From contig NZ_WVVV01000011.1 in NCBI RefSeq assembly GCF_012911015.1, forward strand, positions 1-64,000: 64,000 bases of DNA, in the 5' to 3' direction. A program made the translations under genes and the position numbers. Below, one piece after another: positions 45,687 to 55,561 of the stretch. The DNA is from Chelativorans sp. ZYF759. Lineage in GTDB: Bacteria > Pseudomonadota > Alphaproteobacteria > Rhizobiales > Rhizobiaceae. The notes beneath the pieces are model-generated. The model saw nothing but the letters and a program-made list of their open reading frames with translations, did not search any database and had not been told where the DNA came from. Within the stretch, counting starts at the first letter, position 1. Every line of letters starts with the position of its first letter.

Positions 45687-46941
45687 ACCCGTGCGCGTGA
45701 GCCTCTTCTGGAAGGTCTATCTCACCATCCTCGGCAGCCTCGCCGCGGTGGCCATCACCGTTGCCCTGGCCGCCTATGTCGGCACCAGCCCGGACGCAGA
45801 TTGGGGCGCCTGGCGCGACCGCGTCCTCGTGACCATGTTTCCCGCCGAAGACGGGCCGCAGGAACTCGCCGCGACGATCGAGCGGCTGCAGGCCGGCACG
45901 GCCGCCGACATCGCCATCTTCGCCGCCGACGGGACGATGATCGCAGCGGCGGGCGCCCCCATCGACGCCGAGGGTCTCGAAAGGCGGGGCTGGGGCCGCG
46001 GCGAAGGCGGCAGGCTTCATCTGTTCGACCTGCCGGGCGATCGGGTGCTGGCCGCCAGGTTCGACCAGCCCTTCCAGCCGCAGCGAACGCGCTTCCTTGT
46101 TCTTCTTGCCCTGGTCGCCACCGCCATCGGCATCGCCGCCTGGCCGATCGTGCGCCATCTGACCGGCCGACTGGAGCGGCTGCGCCGCGGCGTCGAGGCT
46201 TTCGGCACGGGTGCGCTCATCACCCGCGTGCAGGTCGAGGGCCGGGATGAGATTGCCGCCGTGGCATCCAGTTTCAATCAGGCGGCCGAGGAGATCGAGC
46301 GCCTGGTCGCCTCCCACCGCGCGCTTCTCGCCAATGCCAGCCACGAATTGCGCTCCCCGCTGGCGCGGCTTCGCATGGCGGTCGATCTTCTGCCCGAAAA
46401 TGCCGATGCCGTGCGCCGGGCCGAGATTGTCCGCAGCCTGGGCGAACTCGACGCGCTGGTGGAGGAAATCCTGCTCGCCAGCCGTCTGGATCATATCCGC
46501 GATCTCGATGAGACCGAGACGCTGGACCTGCTTGCACTCGTGGCGGAGGAGGCAGCCCTGCACGGCCTTGCGGTCGAGGGAAAAAGCGTCTGGGTCGAGG
46601 GCGACCCGAGGCTGCTCGCTCGGCTGGTGCGTAACCTCGTCCTCAATGCCGAGCGCCACGGGGCGCCCCCGGTCACGATCGAGGTCGAGGCAGTCGCGTC
46701 GCGCGCCAGGCTGAGTGTGCGCGATCACGGCCCGGGCGTGCCCGAAAACGAACGCGACCGCGTTTTCGAGGCATTCTATCGCCCTTCCGGCAGGTCCGAG
46801 AGCGCTGGCGGCTGGGGGCTGGGCCTCGCGCTGGTGCGTCAGATCGCCGAGCGCCACGGCGGCACGGCGTCCTGCGAGGCGGGCCCGGGGAGAGGTGCCC
46901 TGTTCGTGGTCGATCTGCCGGCCGTGCCTTCCCGATCCTGA
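45676..46941 (+). CDS. Sensor histidine kinase, CpxA/RstB-like
   Basis: A 421-aa inner-membrane kinase. TM1 (IYLTILGSLAAVAITVALAAYVG-like) and TM2 (FLVLLALVATAIGIAAWPIV) flank a ~110-aa periplasmic sensor domain. A HAMP, the HisKA box (LLANASHELRSPLARLRMAVDLL, phospho-His), and HATPase N, G1 and G2 boxes (RNLVLNAERHG, DHGPGVPENE, GGWGLGLALV) follow. Starts at the ATG at 45676 or the GTG at 45691 are both possible. Same transcript as the regulator. Confidence 0.92.
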   Translation: MGHEPVRVSLFWKVYLTILGSLAAVAITVALAAYVGTSPDADWGAWRDRVLVTMFPAEDGPQELAATIERLQAGTAADIAIFAADGTMIAAAGAPIDAEGLERRGWGRGEGGRLHLFDLPGDRVLAARFDQPFQPQRTRFLVLLALVATAIGIAAWPIVRHLTGRLERLRRGVEAFGTGALITRVQVEGRDEIAAVASSFNQAAEEIERLVASHRALLANASHELRSPLARLRMAVDLLPENADAVRRAEIVRSLGELDALVEEILLASRLDHIRDLDETETLDLLALVAEEAALHGLAVEGKSVWVEGDPRLLARLVRNLVLNAERHGAPPVTIEVEAVASRARLSVRDHGPGVPENERDRVFEAFYRPSGRSESAGGWGLGLALVRQIAERHGGTASCEAGPGRGALFVVDLPAVPSRS

Positions 46942-47034
46942 CCGAGAATCCCGCGCCCAAGAGGGTGGGCCGCTTCCGTCTCGACTTTGTCATCAAACTG
47001 GCGGATGGTGCCGCACGGTAACCGGAAGGCGCGA

Positions 47035-48411
47035 ATGGCCGCAGCAGAAAAGAGCCGGCAGATATGGGGCTGGTGGTGGTTCGACTGGGCCAACCAGCCT
47101 TACAATACCTTGCTTCTGACCTTCATCTTCGCTCCCTATTTTGCGTCTGCGGTCGCGCCCGATCCGGTGACCGGCCAGGCCATGTTCGGCTGGATGATGT
47201 CGATATCGGGCGTCATGATCGCGCTTGCGGCGCCGGTCCTGGGCGGCATCGCCGACAGTGCGGGGCGCAAGCGGCCGTGGATACTGTTCTGGTCGCTGCT
47301 CTATGTCGCGGGCAGCTTCGCCCTGTGGTGGGCCGTGCCGGATGCGTCGACGTCGACCATCCTGTTTGTGCTCGTCGCCTTCGCCATCGGCATTGTGGGG
47401 CTTGAGTTCGGGATCGTCTTCACGAATTCCATCCTGCCCTCGCTTGGCAATCGCGAGGAGATCGGGCGCATCTCGGGCTCCGGCTGGGCCTTTGGTTATG
47501 TCGGTGGCCTCGTGGCGCTGGTCATCATGCTGCTTCTGTTGGCCGAAAACGAGACCGGGGTCACGCTGATCGGCATCGAGCCGATCTTCGGCCTCGATCC
47601 GGCCATGCGCGAGGGCACGCGTGCCGTCGGCCCGTTCACCGCGCTGTGGTATGCCATCTTCGTCATTCCCTTCTTCCTGTGGGTGCCGGAGACCGGCGTG
47701 CCCCGCAGCACCCAGGCGAAGGGCGCCATCGCCAAGGGCCTGCGCGATCTGGGCCGGACGTTGCGCGGTCTGCCCCGACATCCGAGCCTGCTGGCCTATC
47801 TCGGCTCGTCCATGTTCTACCGCGACGCGCTCAACGGCATTTACACATTCGGCGGCATCTACGCGGCCGGCGTGCTCGGTTGGTCGATCGTGCAGATCGG
47901 CATCTTCGGCATCCTCGCGGCGCTGGTGGGCGCCATCGGCTGCTGGATCGGCGGCCGTGCCGACCGCCGTTTCGGCCCCAAGCCCGTCATCGTGACCTGC
48001 ATCCTGGCGCTCATCGCGGTCTGTACGGCCATCGTCACCACCGACCGCACCATGGTCTTCCTGGTGCCGGTCGCCGCCGCTTCGTCCCTGCCCGACATCG
48101 TTTTCTACATCTGCGGCGCGGCGATCGGCGCCAGCGGCGGTGCGCTGCAGGCGGCCTCGCGCACCATGATGGTCCGCCAGGCCAATCCCGACCGCATGAC
48201 GGAGGCATTCGGCCTCTATGCGCTGTCGGGCAAGGTCACGTCCTTCCTGGCGCCCGGTCTCATCGCGCTGGCGACCACGATCACCGCCGACCAGCGGCTG
48301 GGCGTGACCCCGCTGATCCTGCTTTTCCTGGTCGGGCTGGCGCTCCTCTTGTGGGTCAAGCCGGAAGGCGAGGACGAGGCCTACTGGACCCAGCGCGCCG
48401 CACCCGCCTGA
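47035..48411 (+). CDS. MFS transporter, UMF1 (Atg22-like) family
   Basis: A 458-aa membrane protein. The N-terminal IWGWWWFDWANQPYNTLLLTFIFAPYF is diagnostic for the UMF1 family, relatives of fungal vacuolar Atg22 amino-acid exporters. About 12 helices with motif-A loop GGIADSAGRKRPW and IGGRADRRFGPKP. The ATG at 47035 follows CCGGAAGGCGCGA; an earlier TTG/ATG extension has no family similarity. Substrate unknown, possibly amino acids. It stands alone after the sensor kinase. Confidence 0.9.
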   Translation: MAAAEKSRQIWGWWWFDWANQPYNTLLLTFIFAPYFASAVAPDPVTGQAMFGWMMSISGVMIALAAPVLGGIADSAGRKRPWILFWSLLYVAGSFALWWAVPDASTSTILFVLVAFAIGIVGLEFGIVFTNSILPSLGNREEIGRISGSGWAFGYVGGLVALVIMLLLLAENETGVTLIGIEPIFGLDPAMREGTRAVGPFTALWYAIFVIPFFLWVPETGVPRSTQAKGAIAKGLRDLGRTLRGLPRHPSLLAYLGSSMFYRDALNGIYTFGGIYAAGVLGWSIVQIGIFGILAALVGAIGCWIGGRADRRFGPKPVIVTCILALIAVCTAIVTTDRTMVFLVPVAAASSLPDIVFYICGAAIGASGGALQAASRTMMVRQANPDRMTEAFGLYALSGKVTSFLAPGLIALATTITADQRLGVTPLILLFLVGLALLLWVKPEGEDEAYWTQRAAPA

Positions 48412-48528
48412 TGCCCCTTGCGGGGAGGATCGAGTGAGGAAGCCCGCCGCACGAAATCGGCCCAGGCGCGGGAAACGACGCCTCGTCGCTGGGAAGATCG
48501 GTGGCCGCCGGCATCCCGGCTACGGGGA

Positions 48529-49443
48529 TCAGCCTCCGAAGAAACGCTGGTCGAGCGTGTCGAAGGCCTTCTGGAAGACGTTGTCGTGCACGTTTGGAAT
48601 GAGCTCCAGATCGTCCTGCGGCGAGGCCGTCCAGTCCGCCGTCCAGACAGCGAAGCTGCGATTGGTGTCCGTCACCGGATAGAGCCTGGCGCCGGCATGG
48701 TAGTTGAGCCAGGGCATCGGGCTTTTCAGGATCCGGTAGCGGAAGGCGTGCTCGCTGTCGGAGAGATAGGTCAGCTGCTCCCACAGCGCGCCGTCGCCGA
48801 ACAGGAAATCGCGCACGCCCGACACCTTGTCGGAGCGCACGCCGTCGATCATGTGCATCTTGGTGATGTCGTCGTGCCAGCCGCCCATGCCGGCAAAGTC
48901 GCGCATCTTCGCCCAGACCTTGTCCACCGGTCCGCCGATCACGCTGGAGGTGAAGACCTTGGCCGGTCGCAGTCCCTGCCAGCGCTGGGCGCCGTCAGGT
49001 GCCGCCTGTCCCTTCACCTTGCCGGCCAGCGTCTCGAGCCCCGCGGCAAAGACCGCGTTGGAAACAATGTCGACATACTTGCCCTTGTCCTCGGGCTTTT
49101 CGTCGAAATCCGCCCACCATTGCACGAAGGTCTGGTCGGTGCTGGTGACCGGGATCAGTTCCATGCCGGCCACATAGTTCTCCACCGGGAAGGCCGGCGT
49201 CTCGAAATTGTAGGTGAAGGCGTATCGGCTGTCGTCGAGCGACAGGAGCCGCTCGCGCACATGGGCACCGTCGCCCAGATGGAAGCTGCGCACGCAGCCG
49301 ACCACGTCGGCCGAAAGCCCGTCCTCGATCGTGCTGTCGACGATGCCCAGGTTCCATTTCGGCAGCGCGTTGAAATCGCGCACCATGTCCCACACCGCCT
49401 CGACCGGCGCCTCGATGATCCTGCTGGCGTAAGCCCGTACCAT
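48529..49443 (-). CDS. Tandem SRPBCC (Bet v 1-like) protein, last gene of the Tm-1-like operon
   Basis: A 304-aa protein with two SRPBCC/START-like ligand-binding domains. The first begins with ASRIIEAPVEAVWDMVRDFNALPKWN (~5-140); the second with TSSVIGGPVDKVWAKMRDFAGMGGWHDD (~165-300). Both repeat the pattern hydrophobic strand, P-x-x-x-V-W, R-D-F, W. A hydrophobic-cavity ligand is likely, but unknown. 22 nt separate it from the TIM-barrel gene, so it is probably in the same transcript. Confidence 0.85.
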   Translation of the reverse strand: MVRAYASRIIEAPVEAVWDMVRDFNALPKWNLGIVDSTIEDGLSADVVGCVRSFHLGDGAHVRERLLSLDDSRYAFTYNFETPAFPVENYVAGMELIPVTSTDQTFVQWWADFDEKPEDKGKYVDIVSNAVFAAGLETLAGKVKGQAAPDGAQRWQGLRPAKVFTSSVIGGPVDKVWAKMRDFAGMGGWHDDITKMHMIDGVRSDKVSGVRDFLFGDGALWEQLTYLSDSEHAFRYRILKSPMPWLNYHAGARLYPVTDTNRSFAVWTADWTASPQDDLELIPNVHDNVFQKAFDTLDQRFFGG

Positions 49444-49465
49444 GTTCGTCCTCCCGGCAAATTGG

Positions 49466-50341
49466 TCAGAAGCTGAGCGACTTGAAACGCCGCGTCTGTT
49501 CGGCGAGCGCGATCTCCGTGGGCAGCCGCTCCATCGAGGAGGCGCCGTAGAAGCCGTTGCAGAGCTCGGTATTGCGAAGCACGTATTCGGCATCCTCTGG
49601 ATTGGCGATCGGCCCCCCGTGGCACAGCACCAGGATGTCCTTGCGCACGCGGCGCGCCGCTTCCGCCCAGGCGTCGACGTCGCGCACGCAATCATCGAGC
49701 GTGCGGGCGGTCTCCGCCCCGATCGAGCCGCCCGTGGTCAGGCCCATATGGGGCACCAATATGTCGGCGCCGGCTTCCGCCATCGCCACCGCCTCGTCGG
49801 CCGAAAAGACGTAAGGCGTCGTCAGCATGTCCTTTTCATGCGCCATCTGGATCATGTCGATCTCGTGCCCGAAGCCCATGCCGGTCTCTTCCAGGTTCTG
49901 CCGGAAGACGCCGTCGATCAGGCCCACTGTGGGGAAGTTCTGCACCCCGGCAAAGCCCAGCGCCTTCAGCTTGTCGAGATGGTGGTCCATGATGACGAAG
50001 GGATCGGTGCCGTTGACACCGGCAAGCACCGGCGTGTGATCGACCACCGGCAGCACCTCGCGCGCCATGTCGATGACGATCTCGTTGGCATTGCCATAGG
50101 CCAGCAGGCCTGCCAGCGACCCCCGGCCGGCCATGCGGTAGCGGCCCGAATTGTAGATCACGATGAGGTCGATGCCCCCGGCCTCCTCGCATTTGGCCGA
50201 CAGCCCCGTGCCCGCGCCGCCGCCGATGATGGGAATGCGCTTTGCGGCCATCTCCTGGAAGCGCTCGAGAAGCTGGCTGCGCTCCGGGCGGCGGCTACGC
50301 CGGCCGGCGGCGCGCGGCTTGGAGGGGGATTGCTCGTTCAT
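49466..50341 (-). CDS. TIM-barrel 'phosphoenolpyruvate hydrolase family' protein (PF09370-type)
   Basis: A 291-aa TIM-barrel protein of the PEP-hydrolase/TIM-br_sig_trns family. Characteristic blocks are [35 protein letters not shown] (64-79), [19 protein letters not shown] and [15 protein letters not shown]. The basic N terminus ([10 protein letters not shown]) is variable. It overlaps the Tm-1-like gene by 4 nt (ATGA). The family is uncharacterised in bacteria; the name reflects a predicted fold, not a shown reaction. Confidence 0.87.
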   Translation of the reverse strand: MNEQSPSKPRAAGRRSRRPERSQLLERFQEMAAKRIPIIGGGAGTGLSAKCEEAGGIDLIVIYNSGRYRMAGRGSLAGLLAYGNANEIVIDMAREVLPVVDHTPVLAGVNGTDPFVIMDHHLDKLKALGFAGVQNFPTVGLIDGVFRQNLEETGMGFGHEIDMIQMAHEKDMLTTPYVFSADEAVAMAEAGADILVPHMGLTTGGSIGAETARTLDDCVRDVDAWAEAARRVRKDILVLCHGGPIANPEDAEYVLRNTELCNGFYGASSMERLPTEIALAEQTRRFKSLSF

Positions 50342-51534
50342 TTGACTATCTCGCGAAACTGTTGGGCCAGGAGCTCGGCGAAGGCCGCGTCGTTGATGTT
50401 GTGGGGAACTTCGATGAGCCGGCGCCTGTCGGTCTGCCGGAACGTGGCACGGATGGCGGCAAAAAGCGCTGCGTCGGCGTCCGGATCGTGGAACGGCATG
50501 CCCGGCGCGTCGATGGCCGAGACGCCGCCGAGCGGCAGCAGGAAGCGGATATCGCCTTCGCACTGGTTGAGCCGGCTGGCGATCCATTCGCCGATCGCCT
50601 TGTTCTCTTCCGCCGTGGTGCGCATCAGCGTCACCTGCGGGTTGTGGACATAGAGGTTCCGGCCTCGGTATTTCTCCGGCACCGTTTCTTTCGCGCCGAA
50701 ATTCACCATGTCGACGGCCCCGACCGAACCGACATAAGGCAGCCGCGTCCGCGCCACCGCGCCGAAGCGGTCCTCCGTGCAGGCGAAGACGCCGCCCATC
50801 AGCATGTCGGCGACTTCCGTTGTGGTGACGTCGATCATGCCGTCGACGAGGCCCGAATCGGCGAGCTTTTCCATCGACTGGCCGCCCGTGCCGGTGGCGT
50901 GAAAAACATAGGTCTCGTAATCGGCGTCGAGCAGCCTGCGCAGCTGCGTCACGCAGTCGGTCGTCACGCCGAACATCGTGATCCCGATGCCGGGCTTGTC
51001 GCTGGTGGCGGCCGGAACCGCCCATTTGGCCATCCCGGCCGCGGCATGCGCTGCGTTGCCGATCACCTTGCGGCTGATCGCGTTGAGGCCGGCGACGTCC
51101 GTCACCGAATACATCATCGCGATGTCGTTGGGGCCGACATAGGGCGCGACATTGCCCGACGCGACCGTCGAGACCATGAGCTTCGGCACGCCGACGGGCA
51201 GCGCGCGCATCGCTTCGGTGACGAGTGCCGTGTTGCCCGACCCGCCGAGCCCCAGCACCGCGCCGATATCGCCCCGCTCCGCGAGCCAGATTGCAAGCGC
51301 CCTGGCCATGGCGCCGACCGCCGCGCCGCGATCGTTTCCGCCGAGGACGGCATCCCGCCCCTGGGGATGCCTCGAGGCTATGTCCCCGGCGGAGATATCG
51401 GCCCCCGCGCCCGTCCCCCGCGTGCCGACATCGACCAGCACCGCTTCCACCCCGGCCTTCACGATCAGGTCCCGGGCGTAGGAGAGCTCCTCCATCTTCG
51501 TGTCGCAGGTACCGATCACATAGACCTTGGACAA
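50338..51534 (-). CDS. Tm-1-like ATP-binding domain protein (UPF0261)
   Basis: A 398-aa UPF0261 protein. The opening [22 protein letters not shown] and the Gly-rich [51 protein letters not shown] are the family blocks. The start is a TTG at 51534, chosen because AGGGGAGGAACGACA precedes it; a TTG at 51555 is upstream and less likely. Plant Tm-1 joins this domain to a C-terminal TIM barrel, here the next gene. Function in bacteria unknown. Confidence 0.88.
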   Translation of the reverse strand: MSKVYVIGTCDTKMEELSYARDLIVKAGVEAVLVDVGTRGTGAGADISAGDIASRHPQGRDAVLGGNDRGAAVGAMARALAIWLAERGDIGAVLGLGGSGNTALVTEAMRALPVGVPKLMVSTVASGNVAPYVGPNDIAMMYSVTDVAGLNAISRKVIGNAAHAAAGMAKWAVPAATSDKPGIGITMFGVTTDCVTQLRRLLDADYETYVFHATGTGGQSMEKLADSGLVDGMIDVTTTEVADMLMGGVFACTEDRFGAVARTRLPYVGSVGAVDMVNFGAKETVPEKYRGRNLYVHNPQVTLMRTTAEENKAIGEWIASRLNQCEGDIRFLLPLGGVSAIDAPGMPFHDPDADAALFAAIRATFRQTDRRRLIEVPHNINDAAFAELLAQQFREIVK

Positions 51535-51551
51535 TGTCGTTCCTCCCCTTC

Positions 51552-52262
51552 TCAATGCCCGTGGCTGACGCCGAGATAGCGCCGCTGCGCCTCAGCGTCG
51601 TCCATGAGCGCCTGCGACGCCATCGTCGTGGCGATGCGGCCCGTCACCATCACCGCAACGGTATCCGAGACGGCCGTCGCCACGCGCATGTTCTGCTCCA
51701 CCAGGAAGACCCCCATGCCTTCCGCAGCGATCTGTTTCAGCGTCTCGACCAGGTGGTCGACGATGACCGGGGCGAGGCCCTCGGAAGGCTCGTCCATGAT
51801 GACGATGCGCGGGTTCATCAGCAGCGCCCGGCTGATGGCGAGCATCTGCTGCTCGCCGCCCGACAGCTGGTTGCCGCCGTTCCGGCGCCGTTCCGCCAGG
51901 CGGGGAAACGTCTCGTAGACGCGCTCGATCGTCCACGGCACGTCGCCCTTCCGCGCCACCAGCGTCAAATGCTCGTGCACGCTGAGCGAGGGGAACATGC
52001 GCCGGCCCTGCGGCACCAGCGCGATCCCCTTGCGCGCCACCCTGTTCGGGTTCAGCCCGACAAGGTCCTGGTCGTCGAGCCGGATCTGGCCCGAATGGGT
52101 GCCCACCATGCCCATGATCGCGTGGCAGAGCGTGGATTTGCCCATCCCGTTGCGCCCGACCAGCGAGAGCGGCTTGTTGCCGAGCGTGAGCGATACGCCT
52201 TGCAGGATGTGCGCCCGCCCGAAGCGGACGTGAAGGTCGTCGATTTCCAGCCGTCCGGACAT
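51552..52262 (-). CDS. Branched-chain-type ABC transporter ATP-binding protein (LivF-like)
   Basis: A 236-aa ATPase: [17 protein letters not shown] (Walker A), [53 protein letters not shown] at 52262 sits one base inside the livG stop (TGATG); the TTG at 52265 is less likely. It is followed at 17 nt by the Tm-1-like gene, so the transporter and the enigmatic pair are one operon. Confidence 0.93.
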   Translation of the reverse strand: MSGRLEIDDLHVRFGRAHILQGVSLTLGNKPLSLVGRNGMGKSTLCHAIMGMVGTHSGQIRLDDQDLVGLNPNRVARKGIALVPQGRRMFPSLSVHEHLTLVARKGDVPWTIERVYETFPRLAERRRNGGNQLSGGEQQMLAISRALLMNPRIVIMDEPSEGLAPVIVDHLVETLKQIAAEGMGVFLVEQNMRVATAVSDTVAVMVTGRIATTMASQALMDDAEAQRRYLGVSHGH

Positions 52263-53050
52263 CAATGCGCGCCCCCCAGATAGATCGCCTGGACGACCGG
52301 GTCGTCGGCGATGCGGTCGGGCGTGTTCTCCACCACCACCTCGCCATCCTTCATGACGGTCACGATATCGGAATTGGGCAGCGCGACCTCCATGTCGTGC
52401 TCGATGAGAATGAGGGTGAGGTCGCGCGGCAGGTCCTGGATAAGCTTGACGAGTTCGGGCCGTTCGCCGGCCGAAAGGCCCGCGGCTGGCTCGTCGAGCA
52501 TCAGGAGTTTCGGATCGGAGGCGAGCGCCATTCCGACCTCGACCTGCCGACGCTGCCCGTGCGAGATGGTGTCGATCTTCTCTGCCGCGATGTTGGAGAC
52601 GCGCACCCGCTCGGCGAGATCCCGCGCTTTGGCGAGCGCCGCGTCGCCGGCGCCGGGCTTGAGCAGCGACAGCCGGTTCGGCATCGCCCCACGCACTGCG
52701 AGAAACAGGTTCTCCAACACCGTCAGCCCGGTAAAGAGCAGGGAGGTCTGATAGGTCCGCCCGATCCCTTGCCTTGCGCGAAGGTGCGGTTTCAGCCGCG
52801 AGATGTCCTCGCCGAAGAGCAGGATGCGGCCCTCGGTCGGCGGGAAGTCGCCGCAGATCGTGTTGAAGAGTGTGGTCTTGCCGGCGCCGTTCGGGCCGAT
52901 GATGCCGCGCCGCTCGCCCCTGGCGATGTCGAAGGTCACATTGCGGACGGCCTGCAGCGCGCCGAAGCGTCTTCCCACCTGCTCGAGGCGCAATGCGGGC
53001 ACGGCCGCATCGGGGGCAGGGGGCGGATTGGACTGTTGGCTGGCCGTCAT
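52262..53050 (-). CDS. Branched-chain-type ABC transporter ATP-binding protein (LivG-like)
   Basis: A 262-aa ATPase with GPNGAGKTTLFNTICGD, GIGRTYQTSLLFTGLTVLENL, ISHGQRRQVEVGMALASDPKLLMLDEPAAGL. The ATG at 53050 gives a Ser/Gln/Pro-rich N terminus; earlier starts add only a Pro-rich stretch. The LSHGQ-like signature reads ISHGQ. It follows the binding-protein gene by 92 nt that holds a strong stem-loop. Confidence 0.92.
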   Translation of the reverse strand: MTASQQSNPPPAPDAAVPALRLEQVGRRFGALQAVRNVTFDIARGERRGIIGPNGAGKTTLFNTICGDFPPTEGRILLFGEDISRLKPHLRARQGIGRTYQTSLLFTGLTVLENLFLAVRGAMPNRLSLLKPGAGDAALAKARDLAERVRVSNIAAEKIDTISHGQRRQVEVGMALASDPKLLMLDEPAAGLSAGERPELVKLIQDLPRDLTLILIEHDMEVALPNSDIVTVMKDGEVVVENTPDRIADDPVVQAIYLGGAH

Positions 53051-53083
53051 GATCTCGTTCGTTGAATGCTTCTGCTTCCGGAT

Positions 53084-53111
53084 CCCCTTCCCGGCCGGGG
53101 CCGGGAAGGGG
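53084..53111 (-). repeat. Intercistronic stem-loop between the binding protein and livG genes
   Basis: CCCCTTCCCGGC-N4-GCCGGGAAGGGG, a perfect 12-bp stem with a 4-nt loop and no U-tract. Such elements after binding-protein genes protect the upstream mRNA and lower downstream expression. Confidence 0.65.
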
Positions 53112-53142
53112 TTCGCTATCGGCTTGCGCCTTGGCGCTTCAA

Positions 53143-54414
53143 TCACGACCCGGGAGGGCAGTCCGGATTGTCGCGCGAGGGCGAGCCGAGGGCGAGGAAC
53201 TCTTCCTCGTCCATGCCCATCGACTGGGTGACGCCTTCGGTGGTGCCGAAGGCTTCGGTCCGCATCGTGCCGCCATCATTGACCACGCGGGTCAGGAAGA
53301 TGTCGGAGATGGCCTGGCGGTTGTGGTCGAGCCGGACATTCGCGCCCATCGGGTTCTGGAACTCGACATTGGCCAGCGCCTCCTGGAAAGCCGCCTGGTT
53401 GTCGGAGAGATCGCCGTCGACCTCTTCGAGCGCGAGCAGCACGGCCTTCGTGTTGGTGTAGTAGTTGAAGGCATGGATCGACGGGCTGTCGAAACCGTCC
53501 GGGAAACGCTCGCGATAGGCTTCCACCCATTCGATCCACATCGGATCGTCGTTGAGGTCGGCGATCGGACCCGCCGCCACCATGCCTTCCATCAGCCTCT
53601 GATGCGGGCCGCGGGCCGACAGCAGCGTCTGGTCGGCGGTGATGGACCCACCGATGATCGGCCGGTCGCCGCCGGTTTCGGCATACTGGGTCAGGAAGGC
53701 GAGTGCGTCGGTGCCGCCCTGGATCAGCACGATCGCGCCGGCATCCTCAGGGATGTTGGCGATGATCGAGCCGAAATCGGTCGTGTTCAAGGGCGACCAC
53801 AGCTTGGTCACAGCCCCGCCGGCCGCGCAGTATTCGAGCATGAAGCCCATCACCTGCGCATAGGGGAAGGCGTAGTCGGCCGCCACGAGCGCGACATGGT
53901 CGACGCCGAGTTCGTCGTAGACGTAGTTGCCGAGGCCGGCCGTCCACTGCGTGCCTTCGGTGTTGAACCGGAAGAAGTTCGGCGAAGGGTCGCGCAGCGT
54001 GGTGTCGGCTGCACCCGACGAGCCGTTGACGATGGTCTTGCCTTCCAGCGTGCGCGAATAGTCGCGCAGCGCGATGCCCTCGGCGCCCGAGAGCGGTCCG
54101 ATGATGATGTCGACATCATCCTGCTCGATCAGCTTGCGGGCGCGCGCCAGCGCCACGTCTGCCTGGGCGTCGGAGGATTCGCGGATCCACTCGATGCGTT
54201 TTCCCGCAATCGTGTAATCGATCTCCTCGAACGCCATTTCCATGGCCCGGTAGGCGTCCTGGCCGCCCGTGGCGAACGGACCTTCCAGGGTCGTGATCGA
54301 GCCGATGACGATGACGTCGTCTTCGGCCGTGGCCGGAGCCGGGCCCGTCAGGACGAAGGCCGCGGCGGCGATCGCTGCAACGGCGGTCGAATGGCTGAGT
54401 CTCTTTCGCAGCAT
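53143..54414 (-). CDS. ABC transporter substrate-binding protein, Leu/Ile/Val-type
   Basis: A 423-aa periplasmic binding protein (peripla_BP_6). Sec signal with AAIAAAAFVLTGPAPATA near residue 30. The body starts IVIGSITTLEGPFATGGQDAYRAMEMAFEE and includes IIGPLSGAEGIAL and AFNYYTNTKAVLLALEEVDGD. It ends in CPPGS. The natural ligand is unknown; it may be a small carboxylate or amide rather than an amino acid, given the unusual neighbours. It lies inside the operon, after the permeases. Confidence 0.9.
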   Translation of the reverse strand: MLRKRLSHSTAVAAIAAAAFVLTGPAPATAEDDVIVIGSITTLEGPFATGGQDAYRAMEMAFEEIDYTIAGKRIEWIRESSDAQADVALARARKLIEQDDVDIIIGPLSGAEGIALRDYSRTLEGKTIVNGSSGAADTTLRDPSPNFFRFNTEGTQWTAGLGNYVYDELGVDHVALVAADYAFPYAQVMGFMLEYCAAGGAVTKLWSPLNTTDFGSIIANIPEDAGAIVLIQGGTDALAFLTQYAETGGDRPIIGGSITADQTLLSARGPHQRLMEGMVAAGPIADLNDDPMWIEWVEAYRERFPDGFDSPSIHAFNYYTNTKAVLLALEEVDGDLSDNQAAFQEALANVEFQNPMGANVRLDHNRQAISDIFLTRVVNDGGTMRTEAFGTTEGVTQSMGMDEEEFLALGSPSRDNPDCPPGS

Positions 54415-54553
54415 TGGGAATCTCCCTTTAGCGTTTCCTCTGTGGCGGCGGACATGACCTCGTGGTCCTGTCCGGTGCTCCTTGGCGGCATTATCTGCCT
54501 GCTTCTTCGTTCGGTTGCGCGGCGGAGCGGGCCGGCGGCCGTAGGCTCGTCAG

Positions 54554-55561
54554 TTAGGTTTTCTCCTCCATGGTTTCGGTGGCCACGCTGCGACCGGTCC
54601 GCCAGCCGGTAAGGCGACGGAAGAGCCCGAGCAGCCCGTCGGGCGAGACCAGCACGATCACCAGGAACACGAGGCCGATCAGCGTGTTGAACCGGTCGCG
54701 GTCGTAGATCGTGGCGGCGAACGTGTCGAAAAGCGTGTAGACCAGCGCGCCGATGAAGGCGCCGATCGGGTGGCCGAGCCCGCCGATGACGGCCATCACC
54801 AGCACGTTGACGGTGGCCCAGATGCCGATCGAGCCCGGCGTGATCCCGATATTGTAGAAGGTGATGAGCACGCCGCCCCAGCCGGCGATGAAGCCGGCCA
54901 GCGCGAAGGATGCGACACGGTGGACGCCGACATTGAAGCCGATGGCGGAGACCCGGCGCGGATTGTCGCGGATGCCCTGCAGCACCAGCCCGAACGGGGT
55001 CTTCACCACATAGAGGACCAGGAAATAGAGCGCCGTGGCGACCAGCAGCGACGAATAGTAGAAGACATAGAGATTGCGGAACGGATAGCCGAAGATGTCG
55101 GGCCCGAGAATGTTGCGGATGCCTTCATAGCCGTTGAACCAGTCGATGTTGGACTGGGCGAACAGGCTGAAGCCGACGGCCAGCGCCAGCGTGATCATCA
55201 GCAGATAGATCTCGCGGGTCCGCACCGCGATCAGCCCGACGACGGCACCGGCGAATGTGGCCGCCGCTACGGCGAGCGGGATCAGTGCCCAATAGGGGAG
55301 CCAGTGGTTGCCGAGCGGGATCGCCGTGGGCGCCAGCACCGCGACCGTGTAGCCCGCAATGCCCGCGATCATGGTCTGGGCAAGCGAAATGAAGCCGCCA
55401 TAGCTTGCGAGGAAGGTCAGCGACATCGCGACGATGCCGTAGACGATCGCGCGTCCCATGATGTTGCCGGTCCAGAAGCTCGGCAGCAGGAAGGGCAGCG
55501 CCAGGAGCAGCGCGAGAACCGCCAGGCTGATGGCCCATTGCAGACGGGAGAGCATCGGCAT
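54554..55561 (-). CDS. Branched-chain-type ABC transporter permease (LivM-like)
   Basis: A 335-aa permease, about 10 helices. GRAIVYGIVAMSLTFLASYGGFISLAQTMIAGIAGYT and FALAGFIAGWGGVLITFYNIGITPGSIGIWATVNVLVMAVIGGLGHPIGAFIGA are the LivM blocks. The start at 55561 overlaps the livH stop by one base. Long basic C terminus. Between it and the binding-protein gene is 139 bp without a recognisable gene; an internal promoter there is possible. Confidence 0.92.
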   Translation of the reverse strand: MPMLSRLQWAISLAVLALLLALPFLLPSFWTGNIMGRAIVYGIVAMSLTFLASYGGFISLAQTMIAGIAGYTVAVLAPTAIPLGNHWLPYWALIPLAVAAATFAGAVVGLIAVRTREIYLLMITLALAVGFSLFAQSNIDWFNGYEGIRNILGPDIFGYPFRNLYVFYYSSLLVATALYFLVLYVVKTPFGLVLQGIRDNPRRVSAIGFNVGVHRVASFALAGFIAGWGGVLITFYNIGITPGSIGIWATVNVLVMAVIGGLGHPIGAFIGALVYTLFDTFAATIYDRDRFNTLIGLVFLVIVLVSPDGLLGLFRRLTGWRTGRSVATETMEEKT

